A stretch of 64,000 nucleotides of DNA from Dokdonia donghaensis DSW-1 (GCF_001653755.1 NZ_CP015125.1:3229945-3293944), one strand, 5' to 3'; positions 41,910 through 51,142 are shown, counted from the stretch's first letter. Numbers and translations are program-made. The notes: generated by a model from the sequence alone, not told the origin.

Positions 41910-42794
41910 CTACTTCTGGTTATACCCAAAACGTTTGAGCTGGCGCTCGCTGCTTCTCCAGTTCTTATTTACTTTTACATAGAGCTCAAGGTGCACCTGC
42001 TTACCAAAGAATTTTTCTAAATCCTTACGAGCCTCCACTCCCACTCGCTTAAGCGCAGTTCCTTTATGACCTATAATGATACCTTTCTGGCTATCACGCT
42101 CCACCATAATTACAGAGCGCATACGTATGATCTCATCTTCTTCAAAAAAGTCTTCTGTATCTATCTCTACTGCATAAGGAATTTCTTTCTTGTAGTGCAT
42201 CAAGATTTTCTCACGTATGATCTCATTTACAAAAAAGCGCTCTGGCTTATCTGTAAGTTGGTCTTTAGGGTAAAATGCTGGAGACTCTGGCAATAGCTCT
42301 ATAATTCTATTAAACACTTGTGGCACACCAAAGTTTTCAAGTGCAGAGATCGCAAAGACCTCAGCATTTGGAACTTTTTCTGACCACAGTTTTAACGCCT
42401 CGCCTAGCACCTCTTCATTACCCTTGTCTATTTTATTAATGAGTAATAAAACGGGAATCTTTGCACCACGTATTTTATTAAAAAACGCTTCGTCTTTGAG
42501 CTCCTTTTCTCCTAGCTCTACTATGTAAAGTAGCACATCTGCATCTTCAAAGGCGCTTTTTACAAAGTCCATCATAGAGGCTTGTAGCTCGTATGCCGGC
42601 TTTATAATACCTGGGGTATCGCTCAAAATCATCTGAAAGTCCTCTCCGTTTACAATACCTAGTATACGGTGACGTGTAGTTTGTGCTTTTGAGGTAATGA
42701 TACTTAGGCGCTCACCCACAAAGGCATTCATAAGCGTACTTTTACCCACATTTGGGTTTCCTATAATATTTACAAATCCGGCTTTGTGCGACAT
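41910..42794 (-). CDS. era: GTPase Era
   Basis: This 294-residue protein has the Era layout: P-loop GNPNVGKS (12-19), DTPG switch II (about 58-61), NKID (about 121-124) and a C-terminal KH domain with IIIGHKGTALKRVGVEAR (about 241-258). It binds the 3' end of 16S rRNA and helps 30S subunit assembly. The ATG at 42794 is favoured because a TATCTTTG element (42810-42817) covers the region of an alternative upstream start. Confidence 0.96.
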   Translation of the reverse strand: MSHKAGFVNIIGNPNVGKSTLMNAFVGERLSIITSKAQTTRHRILGIVNGEDFQMILSDTPGIIKPAYELQASMMDFVKSAFEDADVLLYIVELGEKELKDEAFFNKIRGAKIPVLLLINKIDKGNEEVLGEALKLWSEKVPNAEVFAISALENFGVPQVFNRIIELLPESPAFYPKDQLTDKPERFFVNEIIREKILMHYKKEIPYAVEIDTEDFFEEDEIIRMRSVIMVERDSQKGIIIGHKGTALKRVGVEARKDLEKFFGKQVHLELYVKVNKNWRSSERQLKRFGYNQK

Positions 42795-42809
42795 AGTGTT
42801 TCTTTTAGG

Positions 42810-42817
42810 CAAAGATA
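42810..42817 (-). promoter_or_regulatory. Candidate -7 element (TATCTTTG) of era
   Basis: An exact TAnnTTTG match on the minus strand, 15 bases before the era ATG. Confidence 0.45.
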
Positions 42818-42893
42818 CTTTAAATAGTACGTTTGCCTTTATGGATATAAAGAGTTATTAATTATGCAAATGATGTGTGGTTATGGGAGGTAT

Positions 42894-42913
42894 TACGCTT
42901 TCGCGAAAGCGTA
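42894..42913. repeat. GCTTTCGCGAAAGC palindrome (20 bp), intergenic
   Basis: A perfect 20-bp palindrome just after the stop of the second SpoU methyltransferase gene. Confidence 0.95.
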
Positions 42914-42917
42914 CTAA

Positions 42918-43379
42918 TTACGATCTAGGTTTTGCCAGGGCTCTGTCATATAACACGATGCTCCCAGCCACTGCAACATTAAGGCTTAGGGTAGAAGAGA
43001 ACTTTACAAGAAAGTGAGATCTATCTATCGCTTCACGTGTAAGGCCGTGATCTTCTGCCCCTAGTAAATAAACACAGCGCCTGGGGTGCTCAAAAGTCTC
43101 TAGCGGTTGTGCACGCTCATCTAGCTCTACACCTACAATGCGAGCACCTTTAGGTAAGTGGTTAAAAAAGTCATCAAAATTATCATAATGATAATAAGGC
43201 ATCGCACTTACAGCATTATGTGTATCACTAGCCTGCTTTGCATATCTATTACCTATAGTAAAAATGAAACTAGCACCTAGGTTTTGAGCAGATCGCCACA
43301 AGACACCCAGATTTTCTGGTGTTTTACCATTCTGGATACCTATCCCAAAAAACTCATTTGTAAAATTATCTGGCTGCAT
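42918..43379 (-). CDS. RNA methyltransferase, TrmH/SpoU family, short form
   Basis: This 153-residue protein has SpoU-type motifs: GIQNGKTPENLGVLWRSAQN near the start, YLLGAEDHGLTREAID (about 107-122) and LSLNVAVAGSIVLYDRAL at the end. It should form a knotted dimer and methylate an RNA ribose. It lacks an extra RNA-binding domain, like the tRNA-modifying short members. The target is not determined. Confidence 0.87.
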   Translation of the reverse strand: MQPDNFTNEFFGIGIQNGKTPENLGVLWRSAQNLGASFIFTIGNRYAKQASDTHNAVSAMPYYHYDNFDDFFNHLPKGARIVGVELDERAQPLETFEHPRRCVYLLGAEDHGLTREAIDRSHFLVKFSSTLSLNVAVAGSIVLYDRALAKPRS

Positions 43380-43402
43380 ATATATGAGACTATGATATAA
43401 AT

Positions 43403-43435
43403 AAAAAAGAGACCATCATAGCTGAGGCCTCTTTT
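43403..43435 (-). terminator. Probable Rho-independent terminator
   Basis: The stem AAAAGAG with CTCTTTT is extended by two more pairs after a mismatch, has an 11-base loop and gives a T run on the minus strand. It follows the small gene at 43439. Confidence 0.65.
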
Positions 43436-43438
43436 ATT

Positions 43439-43663
43439 TTACATACTATCTGGTCTACCCTTCAAGCGTTTTTCGATCTTCTTTTTCTTTTCTGTGAGAC
43501 GCTTCATTGCATCCATTATTTCAGAGTCCTTAGTCTCTTTAAAAATCTCATTCAGTGCAAGAATGAGGCGTTTTGCTTCTCTTGAAGCTGCAACGCGATC
43601 ACTGGTGGACATATTGCTCATTGAAGCATTCTCAAAAGCCACCGCTTCTTCCATTAATTTCAT
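43439..43663 (-). CDS. Small charged helical protein, unknown function
   Basis: This roughly 74-residue protein is rich in Lys, Glu and Arg and predicted helical (REAKRLILALNEIFKETKDS, then a late KRLTEKKKKIEKRLKG). I recognise no family. The ATG at 43663 is chosen; a TTG at 43675 and an ATG at 43654 are alternatives. It is followed by a terminator. The codon pattern and the length of open frame make it a probable real gene. Confidence 0.65.
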   Translation of the reverse strand: MKLMEEAVAFENASMSNMSTSDRVAASREAKRLILALNEIFKETKDSEIMDAMKRLTEKKKKIEKRLKGRPDSM

Positions 43664-43797
43664 ACAGTATTTCAAATTTTGGCGAATGTAATGTAACTCA
43701 CCATATTATACAAGATTTACCTATAAATACTTACACTACTCGTATTTAAATAATTGATAATGAAGCACAAAAGGCACGAAAAGTCCTACTTTCGCGG

Positions 43798-44022
43798 TTA
43801 ATTAATAGGCTTTTTTACAAAAAGGTAATACCCATTTATTAGCAATATCGCAACATTAGTTACGATTACTGGTATACTTGACAACAATACTCCATACACC
43901 ACAAAAAATGCACAACCCACTGAGTTTACAATACGTAGTGTACGTATATCTTTAAACAAAAATGACAACAGCACAAATAAACTGGCTAGATAACCGATAA
44001 TTTCGGTAGGATTAATTTCCAT
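43798..44022 (-). CDS. Small membrane protein, YgjV-like
   Basis: This 74-residue protein has three hydrophobic helices (about 8-22, 30-47 and 51-68) with IIGYLASLFVLLSFLFKDIR at the start, a pattern seen in YgjV-type proteins. It lies in the inner membrane; the function is unknown. No neighbour on the same strand is close enough to suggest an operon. Confidence 0.65.
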   Translation of the reverse strand: MEINPTEIIGYLASLFVLLSFLFKDIRTLRIVNSVGCAFFVVYGVLLSSIPVIVTNVAILLINGYYLFVKKPIN

Positions 44023-44117
44023 AATACTTGTTTTTAATTTTTTGACACTCTTAAGCTCTCATAATTTATTTCATATCACAAATCATCTAGCGCTTCAAGA
44101 ACAACAATGTTATTGCA

Positions 44118-44151
44118 TAAAAAAAGTCTCAACTTGTGATTGAGACTTTTT
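44118..44151 (-). terminator. Rho-independent terminator after tRNA-fMet
   Basis: A 10-bp stem, AAAGTCTCAA with TTGAGACTTT, has a 7-base loop and a T run on the minus strand. Confidence 0.88.
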
Positions 44152-44157
44152 ACTTAG

Positions 44158-44230
44158 TAGCGGGAACTGGACTCGAACCAGTGACCTTCGGGTTATGAGC
44201 CCGACGAGCTGCCTACTGCTCTATCCCGCG
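44158..44230 (-). tRNA. Initiator tRNA-fMet (CAT anticodon)
   Basis: A 73-base cloverleaf on the minus strand with anticodon loop CTCATAA. Three consecutive G-C pairs next to the loop (GGG/CCC) mark an initiator. The first acceptor pair is a C-T mismatch, another initiator sign. The D arm reads GAGCAGTAGGCAGCTC and the T arm ACTGGTTCGAGTCCAGT. CCA is not encoded. Confidence 0.95.
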
Positions 44231-44289
44231 ATGTATGTTCCAGTAACACGTTTCTTGATTAGGCCATCAGTACTGCGTTAATTGGAGTG

Positions 44290-44297
44290 CAAATATA
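44290..44297 (-). promoter_or_regulatory. Candidate -7 element (TATATTTG) of tRNA-fMet
   Basis: An exact TAnnTTTG match on the minus strand, 60 bases upstream of the mature tRNA 5' end. Confidence 0.4.
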
Positions 44298-44467
44298 CAA
44301 CCGTTTTTGTCATATATAAAAGGAAAATGTAGGATATTTTTTTAATTATTCGCAACCATCACATAGACAGGTATATCTGTAACAATATATATAATTGAGA
44401 GTAGGTAATACTGTATTAAAATCTCAAATACTACCTCAAGATGTACAAAATAGAAATGAGAAATGAC

Positions 44468-44647
44468 TTATTGTTCAATATCAAGAGCCTCAAAACCTAC
44501 AAGTTCTTGCGCCTCAAAAGTAGTGCGTACTTCTATAGGGTTGCAACACACCTCACAATCTTCTACATAAACCGTACTCACAGATGGATCTAATAACATA
44601 GACACCTCTTCCCAGCAATACGGACATTGAAAAAAATGCTCATACAT
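44468..44647 (-). CDS. CPXCG-motif cysteine-rich small protein
   Basis: This 59-residue protein (MYEHFFQCPYCWEEVSMLLD at the start) contains CPYC and a second group DCEVCC, four or five cysteines that should bind a zinc ion. It belongs to the CPXCG-type cysteine-rich family, whose function is unknown. It is too short for many gene finders. It starts with ATG at 44647 and ends with TAA. A palindrome lies 18 bases upstream. Confidence 0.82.
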   Translation of the reverse strand: MYEHFFQCPYCWEEVSMLLDPSVSTVYVEDCEVCCNPIEVRTTFEAQELVGFEALDIEQ

Positions 44648-44664
44648 AATGTAATCTTTTGTTG

Positions 44665-44680
44665 CGCTTTCGCGAAAGCG
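44665..44680. repeat. GCTTTCGCGAAAGC palindrome (16 bp), intergenic
   Basis: A perfect 16-bp palindrome between the tolC-like gene and the CPXCG gene. Confidence 0.95.
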
Positions 44681-44688
44681 TAATTAAC

Positions 44689-46026
44689 CTAGAACTTCAC
44701 ATTAAGTAGTTGCCCTGTGAGCTGCAGCAGTGTTATCTCTGCCAGCTTTGCGGTGTACTTTGCAGCGTTCTTAGTGGTTTGTGCGTTGAGCAAGTTAAGT
44801 TGAGCTTGTCTAAACTCTACACTACTCACCTGCCCAAGTTTAAATCGTTCTTGTGATCTATCAAAGTTAGCCTGACTTGTAATTACATTTTGCTCTTGTA
44901 GTTCATAAATTTTAAGAGCATTAAGATAATCACCTTTTGCATTTGCTATATCTCTTAGTACTTGCTGTTGTAGCTGTTCTTGAGTATACTTTTGATTTTC
45001 TAAAAATATCTTTGCATTTTTTACTCCTATAATAGAGCGGCCTCCGTCAAAGAGATTCCACTGTAGGGTTGCGCCGGTTTGAAAACCTGTAGACGTGCTT
45101 GAGGCAAGAAAATTTGTAGCAGGAAAGTTACCCTCTGTCCAGCCATAACTACCTGTAAGACCTATTGTAGGTAAAAGCAAAGATTTAGCTTGTTTAATTT
45201 GATAATCACTTATAGTAATATTTTGCTCTGCCTGTAATATAGACACGTTATTTCTTATACCTTCACTTATATAACCTTCTACCTCAAGTGGGTTTACAAA
45301 GGTAACTGTAGTATCTGCACTCTTTAAATCTTCTAGCTCTCTTGCGAGCACTACATTAAGATCTCGCTGTGCGTTGCGTAACTGCTGTCTTGTATTAAGA
45401 ATATTTGTACTATCTGTTACAATATCTACCTGCGCATTGAGCACTTCTAATTTGTTTACTTGGCCATAATCAAATTGATATTGCGCACGCACCTCCCTAG
45501 CTTTTGAAATATCTAATGCGGTTTCTAAAACAGCTAAATTTTCTTCTATACGAGCCACTTCATAATACACAGAGAATAATTGAAGCATTACATTCTCTAT
45601 AGTCTCCCTTGCCTGTAGCTTTGAGAGGCCATATTGCTCTTTTAATGTTTTATAATTATAATATCTACCTAGACCATCAAAAAGCGTATAATTAAGATTT
45701 ATAGATGCGTTATAACGTGTGGTCTCTGCTCCATCTACAGTGCTTACATTACCATCTTGAAAGGTAGCCTCTTGATCATCTATACTATAATTTACACCTG
45801 CATTACCTGTGAGGGATGGCAAGTAGCCACTATTTAATATACTTTTATTGTTTTCGGCTATGGTAACTTGATTATTAGCGAGTAGTATCCCAAAGTTATT
45901 CTCAAGCATTATCTGCACGGCTTCTTCTTTTGTGAGCAATTGTGCCGGGAGGTCTTGTGCATACGCTTTCGCGAAAGCAAAAAACAATACCATAGCAACT
46001 ATACTTTTTATAAAAGATTGTTTCAT
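44689..46026 (-). CDS. TolC family outer-membrane efflux protein
   Basis: This 445-residue protein has a signal peptide (about 1-24, ending AFAKAYA-Q), then two TolC repeats of long helices and strands. LQAEQNITISDYQIKQAKSL and LLPTIGLTGSYG mark one repeat. It forms the trimeric exit channel of the efflux pump. Its ATG overlaps the stop of the upstream membrane-protein gene by 4 bases, so it is the last gene of a four-gene operon. The palindrome copy (45965-45978) encodes part of the signal peptide. Confidence 0.92.
   Translation of the reverse strand: MKQSFIKSIVAMVLFFAFAKAYAQDLPAQLLTKEEAVQIMLENNFGILLANNQVTIAENNKSILNSGYLPSLTGNAGVNYSIDDQEATFQDGNVSTVDGAETTRYNASINLNYTLFDGLGRYYNYKTLKEQYGLSKLQARETIENVMLQLFSVYYEVARIEENLAVLETALDISKAREVRAQYQFDYGQVNKLEVLNAQVDIVTDSTNILNTRQQLRNAQRDLNVVLARELEDLKSADTTVTFVNPLEVEGYISEGIRNNVSILQAEQNITISDYQIKQAKSLLLPTIGLTGSYGWTEGNFPATNFLASSTSTGFQTGATLQWNLFDGGRSIIGVKNAKIFLENQKYTQEQLQQQVLRDIANAKGDYLNALKIYELQEQNVITSQANFDRSQERFKLGQVSSVEFRQAQLNLLNAQTTKNAAKYTAKLAEITLLQLTGQLLNVKF
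45965..45978. repeat. GCTTTCGCGAAAGC palindrome (14 bp) in a signal peptide
   Basis: The 14-bp core read in frame as AFAKA, just before the predicted cleavage site AYA-Q of the TolC family protein. Confidence 0.92.
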
Positions 46027-46703
46027 CTGTTTGCAGTCATTTTAAGTAATAATGTTTCTAGCGTACGTCTTTGCACTAGGTTGTCTTGATTTGCCCTTAT
46101 GAACTCAATATCATCTATATGAAAAACGAGTTCACCTTCTTCTTCTTCAATCCCGAGCTGGCTACTTAGGTAAGTTTGAGCTCCAGGTAGTCCTCCTTTT
46201 TTTATAGTTACTTCATCTCCAGATTTAGTAAGCAAAAAGCTATTAAAATCTAAAAAGCGCTCTATGCCTGATAGCATTTTAAAACCTACAAGTCCAGCAG
46301 TAATCATTAACACATACATAAACAACTTATCAAGTCCAAACTCGTTATCGCCGGTAAAAATTGCAACGAGTAGCCAGAAAGCTATAAGCCCTACAAGTGA
46401 CAGTAACACTCCTAGTACTATGGATATGATATCCATAATTTTTGCTTTGGAAGTGCGCTTTACTATAATCTCTCCTGTGGTTGTGTTTTCTTCATAATGA
46501 AAGCCTAGTTCTTCTAGGTTTTCAAGATTTGCGATGGCCGCTTCTTTTTGTGCAATTTGCTCTTCTAGCTTTTCTGTAGAAACATCAATAGATCTATTTC
46601 TAATAGTATCTAGCAAGTTAAGTTTTGCTTCGTAAGTAAGCTTGTCGCTATGCTCTAGCACGGCAACAATTTCTCGCGGTGTATGATTTTTATACAAATT
46701 CAT
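46023..46703 (-). CDS. Membrane protein inside the RND efflux operon, unknown function
   Basis: This 226-residue protein has a cytoplasmic N-terminal part with coiled-coil character (about 37-65), two hydrophobic helices (about 88-117 and 127-150) and a soluble C-terminal part (about 155-226, with two acidic runs such as GIEEEEGELVFHIDD). I recognise no family. Its start follows the permease by one base and its stop overlaps the TolC gene, so it is made with the pump and may assist assembly. That is inference. Confidence 0.75.
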   Translation of the reverse strand: MNLYKNHTPREIVAVLEHSDKLTYEAKLNLLDTIRNRSIDVSTEKLEEQIAQKEAAIANLENLEELGFHYEENTTTGEIIVKRTSKAKIMDIISIVLGVLLSLVGLIAFWLLVAIFTGDNEFGLDKLFMYVLMITAGLVGFKMLSGIERFLDFNSFLLTKSGDEVTIKKGGLPGAQTYLSSQLGIEEEEGELVFHIDDIEFIRANQDNLVQRRTLETLLLKMTANR

Positions 46704-46704
46704 T

Positions 46705-49700
46705 TTACGCTATATCTGTTTTAGGCTTAAAGGCAACTTGAAGCTCTTGGTTGTCATTATCGTGCTCTTCTTCCATTTCCTTTACGGCTCTCTCTTGATT
46801 TTCTCTAGCTGTCTTTCTTCCCTTCTGTAACATATCTGTAGTGGTCTTTACCCAGTTGCTAAATGATAAAAAGATAGGAAGCATTACAAGCGTAAGTACC
46901 GTTGCAAAGCCTATCCCGTATGCAATAGATATTGCCATAGGGATTAAGAACTGTGCTTGTCTACTCTCTTCAAAAATAAGCGGAGCAAGACCAGCAATAG
47001 TTGTGATTGAGGTAAGAAAGATAGCTCTAAATCTAGAACGACCAGCATCAAAAATAGCATCCTCAAAGGTCATACCCTCTCTTAGGTTAGTATTAAACTT
47101 ACCTATAAGTACCAAGCCATCATTAACCATAATCCCTATCAAGGCTATAATACCAAGCATAGATAATATGTTAAGCGGGAAATCGTGTATCCAGTGCCCC
47201 CAGGCTACTGCCGGTAAACTCAATGGTATGAGAAGCAATAACATCAACGGCTGACTATAACTTCTAAAGGTAAATGCAATCACTATATAAATAAGTAATA
47301 GCACCGTAAGGCCTACAGGTATAAGTGAGTCTGTAAGTTTACCTGCCTCTCTGTTTTGACCTTCGTATGATGGTGTTACTGTAGGATACTTAGATAATAT
47401 CTCTGGCATCACGTTAGTACGCAAATCTGTCATTACATCTGTGGCACTTACTTCTTTTGGGTTTTTGAGATCTGCAAGTATTTGTATCTCCCTTCTACCC
47501 TCAAGGTGGTTTACTGCCACATCACCACGCTCAATAGTGTAAGATGCTATCTCATTGAGAGGCACCTTTGCTCCAGATGGCGTAGTGATACGCATATCAT
47601 CTAGATTAGATATAGATGATCTATTATCCCGATCATAACGCACCCATACTCTTATCTCATCTTGACCTCTCTGAAAGCGCTGCGCTTGTGCCCCAAAGAA
47701 TCCTGCTCGTACCTGTGCCATTACAGTTTGCAAATTGAGTCCCAGTGAGTATGCAGACTCGTTGAGCTCTAATCTAATTTCTTTAATACCCGCAGGGTCG
47801 TTATCTGTTATATCTTTTAAAACTGGGTTTGTCTCTAAGGACTTCTTCAGTTCTTCCTTTGCGGCTTTAAGCTCTGCAATATTATTACCCAATAGAGAAA
47901 CAGCTACTGGACTTCCTCCGAAGTTACCTCCACCTCCATACACAAGGCTTTCTTTACCTATAACAGGCCCCACCTTTTCTTGTATCATATTACCTACAAT
48001 ATCTGAGGTCACTTCATTAGGTCGCTCTTCTCCTGGCAATAAATTTATACTCAAAGAGGCTGTAGAGGTACCTGGGCCAATGTTTTTGATAATGTTTTCA
48101 AACATTGGGCCGTCTATTTCATTTTTATACTTTTCAGTGAGCTCTTTATTAGTCTCTATAACCTTTTCTTCTATCATAGAGATAATACTATCTGTAATAG
48201 CGGCATTTGTACCATTAGGCATTTCAAGACTTATTCTCACATTGTCACTCGCCACTCTCGGGAAAAACGCTCCACGTATAATACCCGCCTCAAAACTCCC
48301 AGAAGTGAGTAAAATAAAGGCAATAAAAATTGAGAACATCAAAAACTTATAATCAAGCGCAAACCTTAAAACTGGGCTATACACACGATCACGTAACCAG
48401 ACCATAATACGGTCTCCAAACTCATTTATATAACGCAGATTTGAGAATAGCTTTGCCATTCCCTTTTTAGGCTTATTACTTTGTGCTCGCAATGCCTTAG
48501 AATGTGCAAGGTGAGCTGGCAGTATAATGAGGGCTTCTACAAGAGAAACAAGCAACGTAAGCATTACTATAACCGAAACCTCTCCGAAAAACTCACCTAT
48601 TCTTCCATCCAAAAATAAGAAAATACCAAAAGCCAGAATCGTTGTAGTGATTGCCGAAAGTATAGGAGGCAACACTTCCATTGTTCCATCTACAGCAGCT
48701 TGTATAGGTGTTTTACCACGTTCATAATGCTGGTAGATGTTTTCTGCTATCACAATACCGTCATCTACCAGAATACCTATCACGATGATCATCCCAAATA
48801 ATGATAATACATTAATCGTCACATTAAAATAGCCTGCAAGCATAAACATCCCTAAGAATGCCACGGGAAGTCCAAAGGCTACCCAGAATGCTAGTCGAGT
48901 ATTTAAGAATACTGATAGAAACAATAGCACTAAGAGCATCCCTACAATAGCATTTTCAGTAAGGAGGGCAGTACGCTGTACAAGGGTTATAGATAAGTCA
49001 CTTACAACAGCAAGTTGCACATTATTATATTTAGCATTAAAGTCTTCTATATACACTTTTGCCTTTTCTGCGGCGCCTATAAGATCTTCTGTATTTGTAG
49101 AGGTTATCGTCACATTTACAGCAAGATTTCCATTAAAGTAGTTTGCATTAGGTGTTTCAGAAAAACGATCTCTTACCTCTGCCACGTCTTTAAGGCGTAT
49201 CGTTTGCCCGCTTGCGTCTGATCGCACTATTACATTAGACAACTCATCCCCGTAGTAAGCTCTATTATTTGCACGTATAAGATACTCTTCGGCTTCCGTT
49301 TTTATAGACCCGCCTGTAGTGAGAATATTAGATGTGCTTACCGCCTGAGATACATCTGCAAAAGACAAATCGTAAGCAAGTAAACTGTTTTCATTTACAG
49401 CTATCTCAATTTCTTCTTCAGGATATCCAGATATTGCTATTTGAGAAATACCATCTATACCCCTCAGGTCATTTTCTACCTGTCGCCCTATTTGTTTTAA
49501 AGTCTCAAGCGATACGTTTTCTCCGCTTATAGAAAAAGATATAGTTTGCCTTATAGCCTCAACTTTTGCTACCACTAGAGGCTCCATACCAGAAGGAAAT
49601 GATGGTACGCGATCTACAGCGTTCTTTACTTCAAGAAGCATAAAATCAATATCCTTCCCTTTTTCTATCTCTACATTTATAGTTCCGCTATTTTCTCGTG

Positions 49701-49953
49701 AAGTAGATGTTACACGCTCAACGCCATCTAATCCTTTAAGGTTATCTTCTATTTTAAGTACAATACCTTCTTCTACCTCTTGCGGAGATGCACCTGGGTA
49801 AGCAACACTTATATTAATATTTTTTGAATCTACTAGTGGAAAGAATGAAGAATTAAGTGACAAGGCACCATAAATACCAAACACCACAAACATTAACACG
49901 ATAACGTTTACAGCTACGTGATACTTAATAAAATATTCAATGACTTTGCGCAT
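46705..49953 (-). CDS. RND efflux transporter permease (AcrB family)
   Basis: This 1082-residue protein has twelve membrane helices in two halves, each followed by a large periplasmic domain. It begins VIEYFIKYHVAVNVIVLMFV and contains PAIAW-like PGASPQEVEEGIVLKIED and GILVDDGIVIAENIYQH (about 395-411), which is helix 4 with the two proton-relay aspartates. It exports drugs, lipids or other toxic compounds using the proton gradient, in a tripartite complex with the adaptor and TolC. It starts 1 base after the adaptor gene. Confidence 0.95.
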   Translation of the reverse strand: MRKVIEYFIKYHVAVNVIVLMFVVFGIYGALSLNSSFFPLVDSKNINISVAYPGASPQEVEEGIVLKIEDNLKGLDGVERVTSTSRENSGTINVEIEKGKDIDFMLLEVKNAVDRVPSFPSGMEPLVVAKVEAIRQTISFSISGENVSLETLKQIGRQVENDLRGIDGISQIAISGYPEEEIEIAVNENSLLAYDLSFADVSQAVSTSNILTTGGSIKTEAEEYLIRANNRAYYGDELSNVIVRSDASGQTIRLKDVAEVRDRFSETPNANYFNGNLAVNVTITSTNTEDLIGAAEKAKVYIEDFNAKYNNVQLAVVSDLSITLVQRTALLTENAIVGMLLVLLFLSVFLNTRLAFWVAFGLPVAFLGMFMLAGYFNVTINVLSLFGMIIVIGILVDDGIVIAENIYQHYERGKTPIQAAVDGTMEVLPPILSAITTTILAFGIFLFLDGRIGEFFGEVSVIVMLTLLVSLVEALIILPAHLAHSKALRAQSNKPKKGMAKLFSNLRYINEFGDRIMVWLRDRVYSPVLRFALDYKFLMFSIFIAFILLTSGSFEAGIIRGAFFPRVASDNVRISLEMPNGTNAAITDSIISMIEEKVIETNKELTEKYKNEIDGPMFENIIKNIGPGTSTASLSINLLPGEERPNEVTSDIVGNMIQEKVGPVIGKESLVYGGGGNFGGSPVAVSLLGNNIAELKAAKEELKKSLETNPVLKDITDNDPAGIKEIRLELNESAYSLGLNLQTVMAQVRAGFFGAQAQRFQRGQDEIRVWVRYDRDNRSSISNLDDMRITTPSGAKVPLNEIASYTIERGDVAVNHLEGRREIQILADLKNPKEVSATDVMTDLRTNVMPEILSKYPTVTPSYEGQNREAGKLTDSLIPVGLTVLLLIYIVIAFTFRSYSQPLMLLLLIPLSLPAVAWGHWIHDFPLNILSMLGIIALIGIMVNDGLVLIGKFNTNLREGMTFEDAIFDAGRSRFRAIFLTSITTIAGLAPLIFEESRQAQFLIPMAISIAYGIGFATVLTLVMLPIFLSFSNWVKTTTDMLQKGRKTARENQERAVKEMEEEHDNDNQELQVAFKPKTDIA

Positions 49954-49954
49954 C

Positions 49955-51091
49955 TTACTCTGCTTCTTCTTGTGATGATTCCTTATCTGAATAGATCTTT
50001 ACAAGCATACCTGCATATGCTCCAGGTACTGGCTTGCTTACTATCTTTGTACCTTCAGGTATACCCTTTACAACTACTTCCTTATCAGAAAAGTAAACTG
50101 GGTTTACCGCTATCACATCTAGGATAGAATCACGCACCATAAAAAGTTCATTATTTGGCTGTAATAATCCTCTTGGTAGGGATATTGCTTCCTGCTCTTC
50201 TTTTGCTTGTAGCAATGCCTCTAAGTAAACACCTTCTCTAAGCCCTTCTCCTTGTACTTCTATATAAGCATTTATAGTTTGTGAGTCTTGATTTATATTA
50301 CCATTAACTCGAGTTACCTTACCAGTATAGGTTTGCTTGCCGTCTATGGTAGATAGTGTCACCTCATTGTTTACTTGTAATAAATCTGCATAATTCTTAC
50401 TTATAGCAACTTCTAGCTCATATAAACTTGTATCTATAAACTCACCTAGCTTTTGCCCAGATCGCACCAGCGTTCCTTCTGTAACTAGAGCTTCTGTTAG
50501 AACTCCTGTAAATGGAGCGGTTATTCTGTATTTACCTAGACGTTGCTCTAAATTTTTTACATTATAATAAGCCGTTTGTATATTTCTCCCCGAAATGAAA
50601 TAGCCTTCTTTTTCTGATGTTATTTCTGGTAAAGGTGGAGTAGCCTTGCTTACGTCAAAGTTATTTAGATATGCTTGCCATTTTGGGTAAGCTTTTGGGT
50701 AGTCAAGACGCAAATCTGGCATTATAGAAGTGATCTGGTCATATAGCGCGCTTTTTTGTGACTGTACACTTGCATAGTACTCAGAGCTATTAAGACTAAG
50801 TAATGTTTGTCCTTTTCTATACTCTTGCCCTGGTTTAAAAAGCTTACTTCCTTTTTGAAGCACGCCCTGCACTTCAGAGAAGATTTCTAATCTTCTTTGT
50901 GCAACAAGATTTCCGTTTGCCGAAATTTCTATTGGCACAACCCCATTTACAGCATCTTCTACAAAGACTGTTTTTATAACTTTTTTAGGCTTAGGTCTTG
51001 TACGTTGATTACTTGCTACAATAGCTTTTGAAGCAAAAAAAGCTCCAATTATGAGTAGGACTCCTAACAGAGAGAGGATGATTTTACGCAT
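49955..51091 (-). CDS. RND efflux periplasmic adaptor (membrane fusion protein)
   Basis: This 378-residue protein has an N-terminal membrane anchor (about 4-25), a lipoyl-like and helical hairpin part (about 55-180) and beta-barrel sequence such as YRITAPFTGVLTEALVTEGT (about 192-211). It links the inner-membrane permease to TolC in the periplasm. It is the first gene of the operon adaptor-permease-membrane protein-TolC. A TAGATTTG element at 51135-51142 is a likely promoter part. Confidence 0.92.
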   Translation of the reverse strand: MRKIILSLLGVLLIIGAFFASKAIVASNQRTRPKPKKVIKTVFVEDAVNGVVPIEISANGNLVAQRRLEIFSEVQGVLQKGSKLFKPGQEYRKGQTLLSLNSSEYYASVQSQKSALYDQITSIMPDLRLDYPKAYPKWQAYLNNFDVSKATPPLPEITSEKEGYFISGRNIQTAYYNVKNLEQRLGKYRITAPFTGVLTEALVTEGTLVRSGQKLGEFIDTSLYELEVAISKNYADLLQVNNEVTLSTIDGKQTYTGKVTRVNGNINQDSQTINAYIEVQGEGLREGVYLEALLQAKEEQEAISLPRGLLQPNNELFMVRDSILDVIAVNPVYFSDKEVVVKGIPEGTKIVSKPVPGAYAGMLVKIYSDKESSQEEAE

Positions 51092-51134
51092 CTATTTTAT
51101 TTTGGTTGTTTTGATGGCTTGAGTACCAGTAGTG

Positions 51135-51142
51135 CAAATCTA
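51135..51142 (-). promoter_or_regulatory. Candidate -7 element (TAGATTTG) of the RND operon
   Basis: An exact TAnnTTTG match on the minus strand, 43 bases before the adaptor ATG. No -33 TTG is clear. Confidence 0.4.

Noticed and set aside
44395..44443. Imperfect inverted repeat after the CPXCG gene
   Set aside because: Pairing has bulges and no T run follows, so I could not support a terminator or RNA structure.
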